Positions 34,238-43,422 are shown, counted from the first letter of the stretch. The stretch: 48,046 nt of DNA from Harryflintia acetispora (GCA_004340125.1 SLUK01000015.1:1-48046); one strand, 5' to 3'. Numbers and translations are program-made. The notes: generated by a model not told the origin, from the sequence alone.

Positions 34238-35176
34238 ATGCGGGTATTCGACATGCACTGCGACACCCTGACCGTCTGCAAGAAAAAGGGGTGGGATCTG
34301 GATAACGAAAACTGCCAGCTGAGACTCGGGGACGCGGACGGCTTCGACAGCTACGTCCAGCTCTATGCGGTATTTATCCCGGACGAGGTGCGCGGGGAGC
34401 GCGCGCAATCCTTCTTTGGCGCCCACCACGCCTATTACCGCCGCCAGCTCGAGCACCTCGGGCCGCGCCTTTACGACGTGCCCGACCTTGCTGCGCTGCA
34501 GAAGGCGCGGGACCGCTGCGGGATGTCCTCCATCCTGGCCGTCGAGGGCGGCTGCGTCTACGGCGGGGAGCTCGGGATGGTTGAGCAGGTGTATAACGCC
34601 GGGGTTCGCTCGGTGACCCTGACCTGGAACGGCAACAACGAGCTCGCCGGCGGGGTGATGGACGACGGGCGGCTGACCGACTTCGGCAAAGAGGCCGTCC
34701 ATGAGATGGAGCGCCTCGGGATCGCGGTGGATGTCTCCCACCTCAACGATGAGAGCTTTTACGACGTGTTGGCGGCAACCGAAAAGCCGGTTTTCGCTTC
34801 GCACTCGAATTCCCGGGCCGTTTGTTCCCACCCGCGCAACCTGACCGACGATCAGTTCTGCCGGATCGCCGAGCGCGGCGGGGTGGTGGGGCTCAACTTC
34901 TATAACCAGTTTATCGCCGATGGCGGCGAGGGGGCGACGTTCGATCAGATGCTCGCCCACCTGGACCATCTGCTGCAGCTCGGCGGGGAGAATGTGCTCG
35001 CGCTGGGCAGCGACTACGACGGGGCGGACATCGAGGAGATCATCGACCGGCCGCGCAAGCTCAAAAATTTCTACCAGGCCCTGCTGGACAATGGCTTTGG
35101 GCGGGAGCTGGCGGACAAGATTTTTTACTGGAACGCCTACGGCTATTTCGAGCGCCTGCTTGCGGGCGAGCTTTGA
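34238..35176 (+). CDS. Membrane dipeptidase family protein (peptidase M19)
   Basis: A 312-residue zinc dipeptidase of the renal-dipeptidase family. Metal ligands visible are H7 and D9 in DMHCDTL, the Glu in LAVEGGCVY, the His residues in FASHSNSRAVCSHPRNL, and the Asp in LGSDYDGAD. Bacterial members hydrolyse dipeptides, including those with D-amino acids; the natural substrate here is not known. The start ATG follows AAAAGGAGAG. It lies 14 bases after yraN and 39 before thrC. Confidence 0.92.
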   Translation: MRVFDMHCDTLTVCKKKGWDLDNENCQLRLGDADGFDSYVQLYAVFIPDEVRGERAQSFFGAHHAYYRRQLEHLGPRLYDVPDLAALQKARDRCGMSSILAVEGGCVYGGELGMVEQVYNAGVRSVTLTWNGNNELAGGVMDDGRLTDFGKEAVHEMERLGIAVDVSHLNDESFYDVLAATEKPVFASHSNSRAVCSHPRNLTDDQFCRIAERGGVVGLNFYNQFIADGGEGATFDQMLAHLDHLLQLGGENVLALGSDYDGADIEEIIDRPRKLKNFYQALLDNGFGRELADKIFYWNAYGYFERLLAGEL

Positions 35177-35215
35177 TTCGTTAGATGCAACACTCCCGGG
35201 AAAGGAATGATGATG

Positions 35216-36709
35216 ATGAACTACATCAGTACGCGCGACAAGAAGGCGGTGCGTACCGCCAGCGGCGCGATCCTGCAGGGGCTGTCCGCCGAGGGAGGGC
35301 TGTTCGTGCCCGAAACGGTCCCCACGCTCAGCGACGAGGAGCTTTCCCGCTGCTGCGCGCTGGACTACTGCGCGCGCGCAAGGCTGGTGCTCGGCAAATT
35401 CCTCGGGGATTTCAGCGGAGAAGAAATTTTCGACTGCGTCAGCGGCGCCTATACCGGCGGACGTTTTGAAAACGACCTGCCCGCGCCGATCTCCAAACTG
35501 GATGACAGCACCTATGTGCTCGAGCTCTGGCACGGGCCGACCTGCGCCTTCAAGGATATGGCGCTGCAGATTCTGCCCCGGCTGCTGAGCGTGTCGGCGA
35601 AAAAGAACCGGCAGGAGGGCGAGGTGGTCATCCTGGTGGCGACCTCGGGGGACACCGGGAAGGCCGCGCTCGAGGGCTTTCGCGACGTGCCCGGCACCAG
35701 GATCCTGGTCTTCTATCCCGAGGACGGGGTCAGCGAGATCCAGAAGCTGCAGATGCGCACCCAGGAGGGGGAGAACGTCGGCGTCTGCGCGGTGCGGGGC
35801 AATTTCGACGACTGCCAGAGCGGGGTGAAGGAAATCTTCACCGACCCCTCTCTCGCGCAGCGGCTGGAACGCGCGGGGAAGCGCTTCTCGAGCGCCAACT
35901 CGATCAACTGGGGCCGCCTGCTGCCGCAGATCGTCTACTACGTCAGCGCCTACTGCGACCTGGTGCAAAACGAGGAGATCGCCCTGGGGGACGAGATCAA
36001 CGTGGCGGTGCCCACCGGGAACTTCGGGAATATCCTGGCGGCCTACTACGCCAAGCGCATGGGGGTGCCGATCGGGAAGCTGATCTGCGCGTCCAACCGC
36101 AACAACGTGCTGACCGACTTCTTCGCTAGCGGCGTGTACGACCGCAACCGCGACTTCTTCGCCACCCTGTCCCCCTCGATGGATATTCTGATCTCCTCCA
36201 ACCTCGAGCGGCTCCTTTTCGAGCTCGGCGGGCGGGACGGGGAGCAGGTGCGCGCGCTGATGGCCGCGCTGCAAAGCGAGGGGCGCTATGCGGTGCCGCC
36301 GCAAATGAAGGCGCGCATGCAGGACGAATTTTTCGCCGGCTGCTGCAGTGATGAAAAAACCAAGGCGACCATCCGCTCGGTTTTCGAGCAGTACTGCTAC
36401 CTGATTGACACCCACACGGCGGTGGCCTTCGACGTCTGTGAGCAGTACCGCCGCAGCACTCCGGACGAGCGCAAGACGCTGATCGTCTCCACCGCCTCGG
36501 CCTATAAGTTTGCGGACAGCGTCTGCGAAGCGCTGGGGCTCGAGGCAGAGGGGGAGGACCTCTTCGCCCCGGCCGACGCGCTCTGCCGCCATACCGGCGT
36601 TGCCGTGCCGCAGCCGATCGCGGCGCTGCGCGGGAAGACGGTGCGTTTTTCGCGCTCCTGTGAGCGCGGCGGCATGGCCGGCTTTGTCTGTGAAACGCTC
36701 GGCATTTAA
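35216..36709 (+). CDS. thrC: Threonine synthase
   Basis: Converts O-phosphohomoserine to threonine with pyridoxal phosphate. The 497-residue protein has the PLP lysine K113 in CAFKDMALQ, ATSGDTGKAALEGF for phosphate binding, VRGNFDDCQ, FSSANSINWGRLLPQ, and NFGNILAAYYA. The architecture fits the longer bacterial class, whose N-terminal part begins MNYISTRD. Four consecutive ATGs (35207-35218) follow AAAGGA; the last gives a 9-base spacer and was chosen. No other threonine gene is nearby. Confidence 0.95.
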   Translation: MNYISTRDKKAVRTASGAILQGLSAEGGLFVPETVPTLSDEELSRCCALDYCARARLVLGKFLGDFSGEEIFDCVSGAYTGGRFENDLPAPISKLDDSTYVLELWHGPTCAFKDMALQILPRLLSVSAKKNRQEGEVVILVATSGDTGKAALEGFRDVPGTRILVFYPEDGVSEIQKLQMRTQEGENVGVCAVRGNFDDCQSGVKEIFTDPSLAQRLERAGKRFSSANSINWGRLLPQIVYYVSAYCDLVQNEEIALGDEINVAVPTGNFGNILAAYYAKRMGVPIGKLICASNRNNVLTDFFASGVYDRNRDFFATLSPSMDILISSNLERLLFELGGRDGEQVRALMAALQSEGRYAVPPQMKARMQDEFFAGCCSDEKTKATIRSVFEQYCYLIDTHTAVAFDVCEQYRRSTPDERKTLIVSTASAYKFADSVCEALGLEAEGEDLFAPADALCRHTGVAVPQPIAALRGKTVRFSRSCERGGMAGFVCETLGI

Positions 36710-36720
36710 TTTTATGTACG

Positions 36721-36803
36721 CGCTTTCTGGGTGCTATGCACCCAGAAAGCGGGCATTCCCGGCGCATTGCGCCGGGAATGCGGCTCGACCGTACCGGTCA
36801 AGC
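36721..36803. repeat. Three tandem hairpins between thrC and the DUF1540 gene
   Basis: CGCTTTCTGGGTGC with its perfect 14-bp complement and a TAT loop (36721-36751). GCATTCCCGGCGC with a perfect 13-bp complement and a three-base loop (36753-36781). GCTcGACCG with CGGTCaAGC, one mismatch, three-base loop (36783-36803). None is followed by a T tract on either strand. They separate two convergent genes. Confidence 0.85.
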
Positions 36804-36857
36804 GGCGCACGCCGGCATCCAGGGCCGGGTGCGGGTTTTGGGTGAGAGGTAAAAAGG

Positions 36858-37022
36858 CTACTCGGCCGGCTTGAAGGTGGCGCAGGCGGTGTCCGCGGCG
36901 CAGCAGGCGTGCTGCGGCGCGACGCGGATCTCCTCGGCGGTGCAGCAATGCGCATCGTTATACTTGCAGTTCTTCACTTCGCACTTGATTCCCGGCAGGT
37001 AGTTCTGGGGACGCTGTTCCAT
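36858..37022 (-). CDS. Small Cys-rich DUF1540 protein
   Basis: A 54-residue protein with eight cysteines, including CEVKNCKYNDAHCCTAEEI and HACCAADTACATF, the pattern of DUF1540. The spacing suggests metal binding, but the function is not known; homologues are frequent in spore-forming Firmicutes. The ATG has AAAGGAG 8 bases upstream, and the frame's longer extension to 37598 runs antisense to the phosphoesterase and is rejected. Confidence 0.88.
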   Translation of the reverse strand: MEQRPQNYLPGIKCEVKNCKYNDAHCCTAEEIRVAPQHACCAADTACATFKPAE

Positions 37023-37199
37023 CAAAAACACTCCTTTTCCTTTTTGCCTAGAAAGATGTCCGCGTCCATACTCAGCCGCGGCTGGATAGGGACGCAAAGG
37101 GGACATATCCGTTATCTGGCGGCAGGAGCCGCATTGCTTAGTATTTGTACCGGGGGCGCCGGATATGCGCCGCGTTTCCCGGGTTTTACAGGGGGCTTT

Positions 37200-37898
37200 A
37201 TGGCGATATACACGATTGGGGACCTGCATCTTTCCCTGGGCGCCGACAAGGCGATGGACATCTTTCCCGGCTGGGAAAATTACGTCGCCCGCATTGAGGA
37301 AAACTGGAAAAACACCGTGCGGGAAGAGGACACCGTGGTGCTGGCGGGGGACATTTCCTGGGGAATGAGCCTGCAGCAGGCGCTGCGCGATTTTCAGTTC
37401 ATCGACGCGCTGCCGGGGAAGAAGCTGCTGCTCAAGGGCAACCACGACTATTGGTGGACCACCAGGGCAAAGATGGAGGCCTTTTTTGAGGAAAACGGGA
37501 TTCGCTCGCTTTCCTTTTTGCACAACAGCGCCAGCCTCGTCGAGGGGCTGTGGCTGTGCGGCTCGCGCGGATGGATTTTTGAAAACGGGCAGGAGCACGA
37601 CCGCAAGATTACGGCCCGCGAGGCGACCCGGCTCGAGCTGTCCTTAAAGGCGGCCGGGGAGGAACCGGGCGAGCGGGTGGCCTTTTTGCACTATCCGCCC
37701 CTCTACGGCAACGAGACCAGCGTCGAAATTCTCGACGTGCTGCGCCGCTATGAAGTGCGCCGGTGCTACTATGGGCACATCCACTCCGCCGGCTGCGCCT
37801 GGGCGCTGGAAGGGGAGCAACTGGGGATCACGTTCAAGCTGATCTCGGCGGATTATCTGCGCTTTTGCCCCCATCTGGTCCCGCTAAGCGGCAAATAG
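37200..37898 (+). CDS. Calcineurin-like metallophosphoesterase
   Basis: A 232-residue protein with the five metallophosphoesterase blocks: GDLHLS near residue 7, LAGDISWG, KGNHDYWW, LHYPP and YYGHIHSAG. It probably hydrolyses a phosphodiester or phosphomonoester with two metals; the substrate is unknown. The frame is open further upstream, but ATG 37200 gives MAIYTIGDLHL, starting directly at the first motif, and has GGGGG 4 bases before it. It is transcribed divergently from the DUF1540 gene, with 177 bases between in which I saw no clear promoter. Confidence 0.9.
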   Translation: MAIYTIGDLHLSLGADKAMDIFPGWENYVARIEENWKNTVREEDTVVLAGDISWGMSLQQALRDFQFIDALPGKKLLLKGNHDYWWTTRAKMEAFFEENGIRSLSFLHNSASLVEGLWLCGSRGWIFENGQEHDRKITAREATRLELSLKAAGEEPGERVAFLHYPPLYGNETSVEILDVLRRYEVRRCYYGHIHSAGCAWALEGEQLGITFKLISADYLRFCPHLVPLSGK

Positions 37899-37942
37899 CC
37901 TGCAAAACCCTGCATGTTTTCTGAATTTTTAGAAAAAAAGGC

Positions 37943-37971
37943 TGGCAAACGGCGCGGGGATATGCTAAACT
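37943..37971 (+). promoter_or_regulatory. Likely promoter of tig
   Basis: -35 TGGCAA (37943-37948), 17-bp spacer, -10 TAAACT (37966-37971). Neither box is close to consensus, but the spacing is right. Confidence 0.45.
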
Positions 37972-38082
37972 AGATAAGATAGTTCCGGGTCTGTTTGCGC
38001 CTTGGCGAAAAAAGACCTTTTGGGGATAGTAAAAAATAATCTTGTACAGATTATAAATGGTATACACAGGAGGAAAGAGGTA

Positions 38083-39489
38083 ATGGAACTTACTTCGTCA
38101 AAAAAAATCGAGACCAACAAATATGAGCTCGAGGTCAAGGTCGGCGCCGAGGAATTTGCCCCCGCCGTGGACCGTGCCTTCAAGAAGCGCGCGCCCAAGC
38201 TCAATGTGCCGGGCTTCCGCCGCGGCAAGGCGCCCCGTTCGATCGTCATGAAGATGTTCGGCGAGGGGATGTTCTATGAGGATGCGGTCAACGAGCTGTA
38301 CCCCAAGGCGTATGAGGACGCCGTCGAGGCGGCGAAGCTCGAGCCGGTGGCCTACCCCGAGATTGAAATCACCGCGGTGGATAAGGATGGGTTCACCTTC
38401 AAGGCTGTTGTCATCAACAAGCCGGAAGTGAAAATCAGCGGCTACAAGGGCATAAAAGCGCCGAAAACCGTCAAGACTGTCAGCGACGACGAGGTTGCCG
38501 ACGAGCTCGAGCGTCAGCGCAAGCGGGGCGCGCGCATCCTCACGGTCGAGGACCGCGCCGCCAAAGAGGGCGACACCGTGGTGATCGACTTCGAGGGCTT
38601 TGTCGACGGCGTCGCCTTCGAGGGCGGCAAAGGCGAAAATTACAGCCTCAAGCTCGGCAGCGGGCAGTTCATCCCCGGCTTCGAGGACCAGGTCGCCGGG
38701 CACAGTGTGAACGAGGAGTTCGACGTGAATGTGACCTTCCCCGAGGAGTACCAGGAGGATCTAAAGGGCAAGGACGCCACCTTCAAGGTGAAGCTGCATG
38801 AGATCAAGGAAGAGCAGTTGCCCCAGCTCGACGACGAGTTCGCCAAGGACGTCAGCGAGTTCGATACCCTCGAAGAGCTGAAAAAGGACACCAAGGAGAA
38901 GCTGCAGAAGGCGGCCGACGAGCGCGCGCAGGAGGAGTTCGAGGACAAGGTCATCGACCAGGTGGTCGAGCAGCTCGAGGGCGAAATCCCCGACGAGATG
39001 GTCGCCGCCAGGATGGACGACATGATGCGCGAGTACGAGTACCGCCTCAAGAGCCAGGGCATCCCGATGGAGATGTACCTGCAGTATATGGGCCAGACGA
39101 GCGAGACCTTCCGCGAGTCCTTCCGCGACGGCGCCCTGCGCCGGGTAAAGATTTCGCTGGCGCTCGAAAAGATCGCCGAGCTCGAGAAGATCGAGCCGAA
39201 TGCCGAGGAGATCGAGGCGGAGTATCAGAAGCTCGCCGAGCAGTACAAGAAGGAAGCCGACGAGATCAAAAAGATGATCGGTGAAAAAGACATCATCCAC
39301 GACGTGGCGGTGACCAAGGCCATCGACCTCATCCGCGACAGCGCGATCCCGGTGGAAGAGGCCGAGGCGGCCGATGAAAAGCCACAGAAGAAGGCGGCGA
39401 AGAAGGCTTCCAAGGACGACGAGGGCGAGGCGCCCAAGAAGACCACCCGTAAGAAGACCGCCAAGAAGGCGGACGAGGAGAATGCGTAA
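38083..39489 (+). CDS. tig: Trigger factor
   Basis: A ribosome-bound chaperone with prolyl isomerase activity. The 468-residue protein has the N-terminal ribosome-binding domain with the signature GFRRGKAPRSIV (near residue 45), an FKBP-type domain (about 160-250; GDTVVIDFEGFVDG, GSGQFIPGFEDQ) and the long helical C-terminal domain. The last 45 residues are a Lys/Ala/Glu-rich tail (KPQKKAAKKASKDD and similar) beyond the usual end of the family. AGGAGGAAAGAGG precedes the ATG. The gene precedes clpP and clpX, a conserved order. Confidence 0.96.
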   Translation: MELTSSKKIETNKYELEVKVGAEEFAPAVDRAFKKRAPKLNVPGFRRGKAPRSIVMKMFGEGMFYEDAVNELYPKAYEDAVEAAKLEPVAYPEIEITAVDKDGFTFKAVVINKPEVKISGYKGIKAPKTVKTVSDDEVADELERQRKRGARILTVEDRAAKEGDTVVIDFEGFVDGVAFEGGKGENYSLKLGSGQFIPGFEDQVAGHSVNEEFDVNVTFPEEYQEDLKGKDATFKVKLHEIKEEQLPQLDDEFAKDVSEFDTLEELKKDTKEKLQKAADERAQEEFEDKVIDQVVEQLEGEIPDEMVAARMDDMMREYEYRLKSQGIPMEMYLQYMGQTSETFRESFRDGALRRVKISLALEKIAELEKIEPNAEEIEAEYQKLAEQYKKEADEIKKMIGEKDIIHDVAVTKAIDLIRDSAIPVEEAEAADEKPQKKAAKKASKDDEGEAPKKTTRKKTAKKADEENA

Positions 39490-39493
39490 CGCC

Positions 39494-39513
39494 ACACGTT
39501 AAGCGTAACGTGT
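39494..39513. other. Palindrome after tig
   Basis: ACACGTTA-AGCG-TAACGTGT, a perfect 8-bp stem starting 5 bases after the tig stop and followed by ATTTGTTTG. It may be a weak terminator or an operator for clpP. Confidence 0.55.
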
Positions 39514-39588
39514 ATTTGTTTGAGGGAAGCGCTTTCCGGGAAGGCAATCGGCGGCAACAATTATTTTAAGGATTAGGGGTGTATTGTT

Positions 39589-40173
39589 ATGAGCTTAGTG
39601 CCGATGGTCATTGAACAGACCAACCGCGGCGAAAGGTCATACGACATTTTTTCCAGACTTCTCAACGACCGGATCGTGATGCTCTGCGAAGAGGTCAACG
39701 ATGCGAGCGCCAGCATTGTGGTGGCGCAGCTGCTGTACCTGGAGGGTCAGGACCCGGATAAGGACATCAACCTGTACATCAACAGCCCGGGCGGGTCGGT
39801 CACGGCCGGCATGGCGATCTACGATACGATGAACTACGTCAAGTGCGACGTGTCCACCACCTGTATCGGCATGGCCGCCTCGATGGGCTCCTTCCTGCTG
39901 ACGGCCGGGGCCAAGGGCAAGCGGTTTGCGCTGCCCAACAGCGAGATCATGATTCACCAGCCCATGGGCGGCTTCCAGGGGCAGGCGAGCGACGTCAAGA
40001 TCCACGCTGAGAGGCTGATCAACATGCGCCGCAAGCTCAATCAGATGCTTTCCGACGCGACCGGACAGCCGCTCGAGGTCATCGAGCGGGACACCGAGCG
40101 GGATAATTTCATGACCGCCGAGGAGGCCGTAACGTACGGCCTGATCGACAAGGTCATGGTCAAGCGTGCCTGA
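39589..40173 (+). CDS. clpP: ATP-dependent Clp protease proteolytic subunit ClpP
   Basis: ClpP forms the tetradecameric protease chamber that works with ClpX and ClpC/E-type unfoldases. The 194-residue protein has the catalytic triad Ser98 (GMAASMGSFLL), His123 (MIHQPMGG) and Asp172 (ERDTERDNFM). The N-terminus is the usual MSLVPMVIEQTNRGERSYDI. AGGGGTG lies before the ATG. A palindromic segment GGAAGCGCTTTCC at 39525-39537 upstream resembles a catabolite-responsive element only partly. A long hairpin separates it from clpX. Confidence 0.98.
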   Translation: MSLVPMVIEQTNRGERSYDIFSRLLNDRIVMLCEEVNDASASIVVAQLLYLEGQDPDKDINLYINSPGGSVTAGMAIYDTMNYVKCDVSTTCIGMAASMGSFLLTAGAKGKRFALPNSEIMIHQPMGGFQGQASDVKIHAERLINMRRKLNQMLSDATGQPLEVIERDTERDNFMTAEEAVTYGLIDKVMVKRA

Positions 40174-40180
40174 CGAATCA

Positions 40181-40233
40181 AAAACGAGTACCTGCAGGAA
40201 GCGGCCGCAAGGGCGCTTCCTGTTCCTCGTTTG
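40181..40233 (+). terminator. Hairpin between clpP and clpX
   Basis: CAGGAAGCG pairs with CGCTTCCTG (40195-40203 with 40214-40222), extended by AACGAG with CTCGTT (40183-40188 with 40226-40231), ending in TTTGT. It looks like an attenuating terminator that would let clpP exceed clpX. Confidence 0.6.
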
Positions 40234-40284
40234 TCTGGGGAAAATCAGCTTCCCCGCAACCCTGTTTTAATTGGAGGAAACACG

Positions 40285-41613
40285 ATGCCGAACAACGACA
40301 AGACCGGGCAGAGGATGATGCGCTGCTCCTTCTGCGGGAAGACGCAGGCCGAGGTCGCGCGGATGATCGCGGGGCCGGGGGTCTTCATCTGCAACGAGTG
40401 CGTCGAGCTGTGCCTGGGGATCCTCGAGGAGGACGACGACTACGCCGACGCGCGCGCGCGCGAAGACGAAAAGGCCCAGGAGCCCGAGGAGATCGTCATC
40501 CAAAAGCCCGCCGAGATCAAGGCGGCGCTCGACGAATACGTCATCGGGCAGGATCGGGCCAAGGTGGCCCTGTCGGTGGCGGTCTACAACCACTATAAGC
40601 GGATTTTCCTGGGCGGCCAGGACGACGTGGAGCTGGGCAAGAGCAACGTGCTGCTGCTCGGGCCGACGGGCGTGGGCAAGACCATGCTCGCCCAGACGCT
40701 GGCGCGCACCCTCAACGTGCCCTTCGCCATCGCCGACGCGACCACCCTCACCGAGGCGGGGTATGTGGGCGAGGATGTGGAAAACATCCTGCTGCGCCTG
40801 ATCCAGGCCGCCGACTACGACGTGGAGCGCGCCCAGCGCGGGATCATCTACGTCGACGAGATCGATAAGATTTCCCGCAAGAGCGAGAACGCCTCGATCA
40901 CTAGGGACGTCAGCGGCGAAGGGGTGCAGCAGGCACTGCTCAAAATCCTGGAGGGGACCGTCGCCAACGTCCCGCCCACCGGCGGGCGCAAGCATCCGCA
41001 GCAGGAATTCATCCAGATCGACACCACCAACATCCTTTTCATCTGCGGCGGCGCCTTCGACGGGATTGAAAAGAACATCGAGCGCCGGGTCGCCCAGAAG
41101 TCGCTGGGCTTCGGCGGCACGGTGGTGGACAGCCGCTCCAGGGAGCGCGACGAGCTGGTGCGCCAGGTGGTTCCGGCGGACCTGGTCAAATACGGGCTGA
41201 TCCCCGAGCTGGTCGGGCGCATGCCGGTCATCGCCACGCTCGAGGACCTGGACGAGGAGGCGCTGGTCAAGATCCTCACCAAGCCCAAGAACGCGATGGT
41301 CAAGCAGTATAAAAAGCTCCTCAAGCTCGACGGGATCGAGCTCAAATTCCAGGAGAAGGCCCTGCGCGAGGTCGCCAAGGCCGCCATCCAGCGCAAGACG
41401 GGCGCCAGAGGGCTGCGTGGGATCATGGAGGGCGTGCTGGGCGAAATTATGTTTAACGCCCCCAGCGATCCGACCATTTCCCAGATCACCATCACCCCCG
41501 AGGCGGTGCTCGGCACCGGCAAGCCCAAGGTGGTCAAGAGCGAGACGATCATCCGCTCGAACAAGCTGACGGTCAGCAAGGAGAAGCTCGAGGAGAAGGA
41601 GAGCGCCAGCTGA
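40285..41613 (+). CDS. clpX: ATP-dependent Clp protease ATP-binding subunit ClpX
   Basis: ClpX unfolds proteins and threads them into ClpP. The 442-residue protein has the N-terminal zinc-binding domain (C14, C17, C36, C39), Walker A GPTGVGKT, Walker B IIYVDEIDKI and the ClpP-docking loop as LGF (274-276) instead of the usual IGF. A long acidic linker (EEDDDYADARAREDEKAQEP) follows the zinc domain. GGAGG is 7 bases before the ATG; an in-frame extension to 40231 overlaps the hairpin and is rejected. Confidence 0.97.
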   Translation: MPNNDKTGQRMMRCSFCGKTQAEVARMIAGPGVFICNECVELCLGILEEDDDYADARAREDEKAQEPEEIVIQKPAEIKAALDEYVIGQDRAKVALSVAVYNHYKRIFLGGQDDVELGKSNVLLLGPTGVGKTMLAQTLARTLNVPFAIADATTLTEAGYVGEDVENILLRLIQAADYDVERAQRGIIYVDEIDKISRKSENASITRDVSGEGVQQALLKILEGTVANVPPTGGRKHPQQEFIQIDTTNILFICGGAFDGIEKNIERRVAQKSLGFGGTVVDSRSRERDELVRQVVPADLVKYGLIPELVGRMPVIATLEDLDEEALVKILTKPKNAMVKQYKKLLKLDGIELKFQEKALREVAKAAIQRKTGARGLRGIMEGVLGEIMFNAPSDPTISQITITPEAVLGTGKPKVVKSETIIRSNKLTVSKEKLEEKESAS

Positions 41614-41685
41614 CGGGGTGCGTGTCATTTCTACAAAACGGCACTTGCTCCTGATCCCCTTTTATTCTACGTGACAATTTTTATG

Positions 41686-41720
41686 ACAGGCGCGGCCACT
41701 TTGGCTGCGCCTGTTAATTT
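41686..41720 (+). terminator. Intrinsic terminator of clpX
   Basis: ACAGGCGC and GCC pair with GGC and GCGCCTGT around a short loop (41686-41714), followed by TAATTT. It lies 73 bases after the clpX stop. Confidence 0.75.
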
Positions 41721-41771
41721 ACCATTATCTGTAAAATATTTTGCATCAATTCCCGGAAACGCCCGGAAATC

Positions 41772-41800
41772 TTGTCAAGGGGAAGCGGGAAGGCTATAAT
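41772..41800 (+). promoter_or_regulatory. Promoter of malQ-glgP
   Basis: -35 TTGTCA (41772-41777), 17-bp spacer, -10 TATAAT (41795-41800). The leader of about 100 nt has TTGCCG/CGGCAA (41875-41894) directly before the ribosome site AAAAGGG. No good CcpA site was found. Confidence 0.85.
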
Positions 41801-41907
41801 AGGATGAAAACGACGCACGGCGTCTTGCCAACCTTTGCTTCGCATGGTGAGACGGGCGTTTTCCTTAAAATATTTGCCGGCGCGAAGCGGCAAAAGGGAT
41901 GATTTTT

Positions 41908-43380
41908 ATGAGAGCGAGCGGGATTCTGCTCCCCATCTTTTCGCTCCCCTCGCCGTATGGGATCGGCACGCTGGGGAAGGAAGCGCACCGGTTTGTGGAT
42001 TTTCTTTCGGCGGCCGGGCAAAAATATTGGCAGATCCTGCCCCTGGGGCCGACGAGTTACGGCGACTCGCCCTATCAGTCCTTCTCCACCTTTGCGGGGA
42101 ACCCGTATTTCATCGACCTCGAGCTGCTGGTGCGCGACGGGCTGCTCACAAGAGAGGAGTGCGCGGCCTGCGACTTTGGGAGCGACCCCGGGCGGGTGGA
42201 TTACAAGGCGCTCTTCGACGGGCGGTTCGGACTGCTCCGTAAGGCCTACGAGCGGGGATTTCTGCGCGAGCGGGAGCGTATCGCCCGCTTCGAGCAGGAG
42301 AACGCGCACTGGCTGCCCGACTACGCGCTCTTCATGGCGCTCAAGTACCGCTTCGGCCAGGCGCCGGTGCAGGAGTGGGATGCGGACATCCGCTCCCGCG
42401 AGCCCGCGGCGCTCGAGTATTGGCGCCGGGAGCTGAAAGGGGAGGTCGAGTTCTGGACCTACCTGCAGTACCTTTTCTTTCGCCAGTGGCGCGCGCTCAA
42501 GGGCTATGCCAACCGCAGGGGGATTAAGATCATCGGGGACATCCCGATCTATGTGGCGCTGGACAGCGCCGACGTCTGGGCGAACCCGCAGCTCTTCTCG
42601 CTCCACCGGGATCTCACCCCGGTGGAGGTGGCGGGCTGCCCGCCCGACGCCTTCTCAAAGACCGGCCAGCTCTGGGGCAACCCGCTCTATGACTGGGAGG
42701 CGCTGCAAAAGCAGGGCTATGGCTGGTGGATCGAGCGGGTGCGCGCCGTCTGCTCGGTTCACGACGTGGTGCGGATCGATCACTTCCGCGGCTTCGAGAG
42801 CTACTACGCCATCCCCGCCGCCGACGGTACGGCCGAGCACGGCATCTGGCGCAAGGGGCCGGGGATCGCCCTCTTCGAGGCGATCCGCCAGAGCCTCGGC
42901 GAGCAGGCGATCATCGCCGAGGACCTGGGGCTGCTCACCGAGGCAGTGCACGAGCTGCTGCGCCAAAGCGGCTATCCCGGCATGAAGGTGCTTCAGTTCG
43001 CGTTCGACCCGAAGGGGGACAGCGACTACCTGCCCCACAACTTCGAGAAAAACTGCGTGGTCTACACCGGCACCCACGACAACGACACGGTGCGCGGCTG
43101 GTTTGAGACCTCCCCGGCGGAGCAGGTGCGCTTTTGTAAGAGATACCTGCACTTGGACCACCGGGAGGGCTATACGCGCGGCTTCATCCGCGCGGGGATC
43201 GCTTCGAGCGCCAACCTCTGCGTGACCCAGATGCAGGACTGGCTGGGGACCGGCAGCGAAGGGCGGATCAACATCCCCTCCACCCTGGGGGGGAACTGGT
43301 GCTGGCGGCTGCAAAAAGGGGAGCTCAGCGCCGCCCTGGCGCGGGAAATCCGGGCGATGACGCGGCTTTACGGAAGATAG
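41908..43380 (+). CDS. malQ: 4-alpha-glucanotransferase
   Basis: Transfers segments of alpha-1,4-glucan to glucose or maltodextrins, releasing glucose and making longer chains for phosphorylase. The 490-residue GH77 protein has the catalytic nucleophile D291 in RIDHFRGF, the acid E338 in AEDLGLLT and the stabiliser D391 in THDNDT, plus the N-terminal GILLPIFSLPSPYGIG. Family length is about 490-520. An ATG at 41899 adjoins the ribosome site; the ATG at 41908 gives a 9-base spacer and was chosen. It lies 42 bases before glgP and shares its promoter. Confidence 0.96.
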   Translation: MRASGILLPIFSLPSPYGIGTLGKEAHRFVDFLSAAGQKYWQILPLGPTSYGDSPYQSFSTFAGNPYFIDLELLVRDGLLTREECAACDFGSDPGRVDYKALFDGRFGLLRKAYERGFLRERERIARFEQENAHWLPDYALFMALKYRFGQAPVQEWDADIRSREPAALEYWRRELKGEVEFWTYLQYLFFRQWRALKGYANRRGIKIIGDIPIYVALDSADVWANPQLFSLHRDLTPVEVAGCPPDAFSKTGQLWGNPLYDWEALQKQGYGWWIERVRAVCSVHDVVRIDHFRGFESYYAIPAADGTAEHGIWRKGPGIALFEAIRQSLGEQAIIAEDLGLLTEAVHELLRQSGYPGMKVLQFAFDPKGDSDYLPHNFEKNCVVYTGTHDNDTVRGWFETSPAEQVRFCKRYLHLDHREGYTRGFIRAGIASSANLCVTQMQDWLGTGSEGRINIPSTLGGNWCWRLQKGELSAALAREIRAMTRLYGR

Positions 43381-43422
43381 TTTCGACAACAACAAATCCC
43401 CACGAAAGGAATGGATATTATA

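Noticed and set aside
34220..36592. A 790-codon open frame on the minus strand across the dipeptidase and thrC
   Set aside because: Antisense shadow of two well-supported genes; GC-rich third positions keep the opposite frame open. The translation is Arg/His/Pro/Gln-rich with no recognisable domain.
39523..39538. CcpA catabolite-responsive element before clpP
   Set aside because: The palindrome GGAAGCGCTTTCC misses several conserved positions at its ends.
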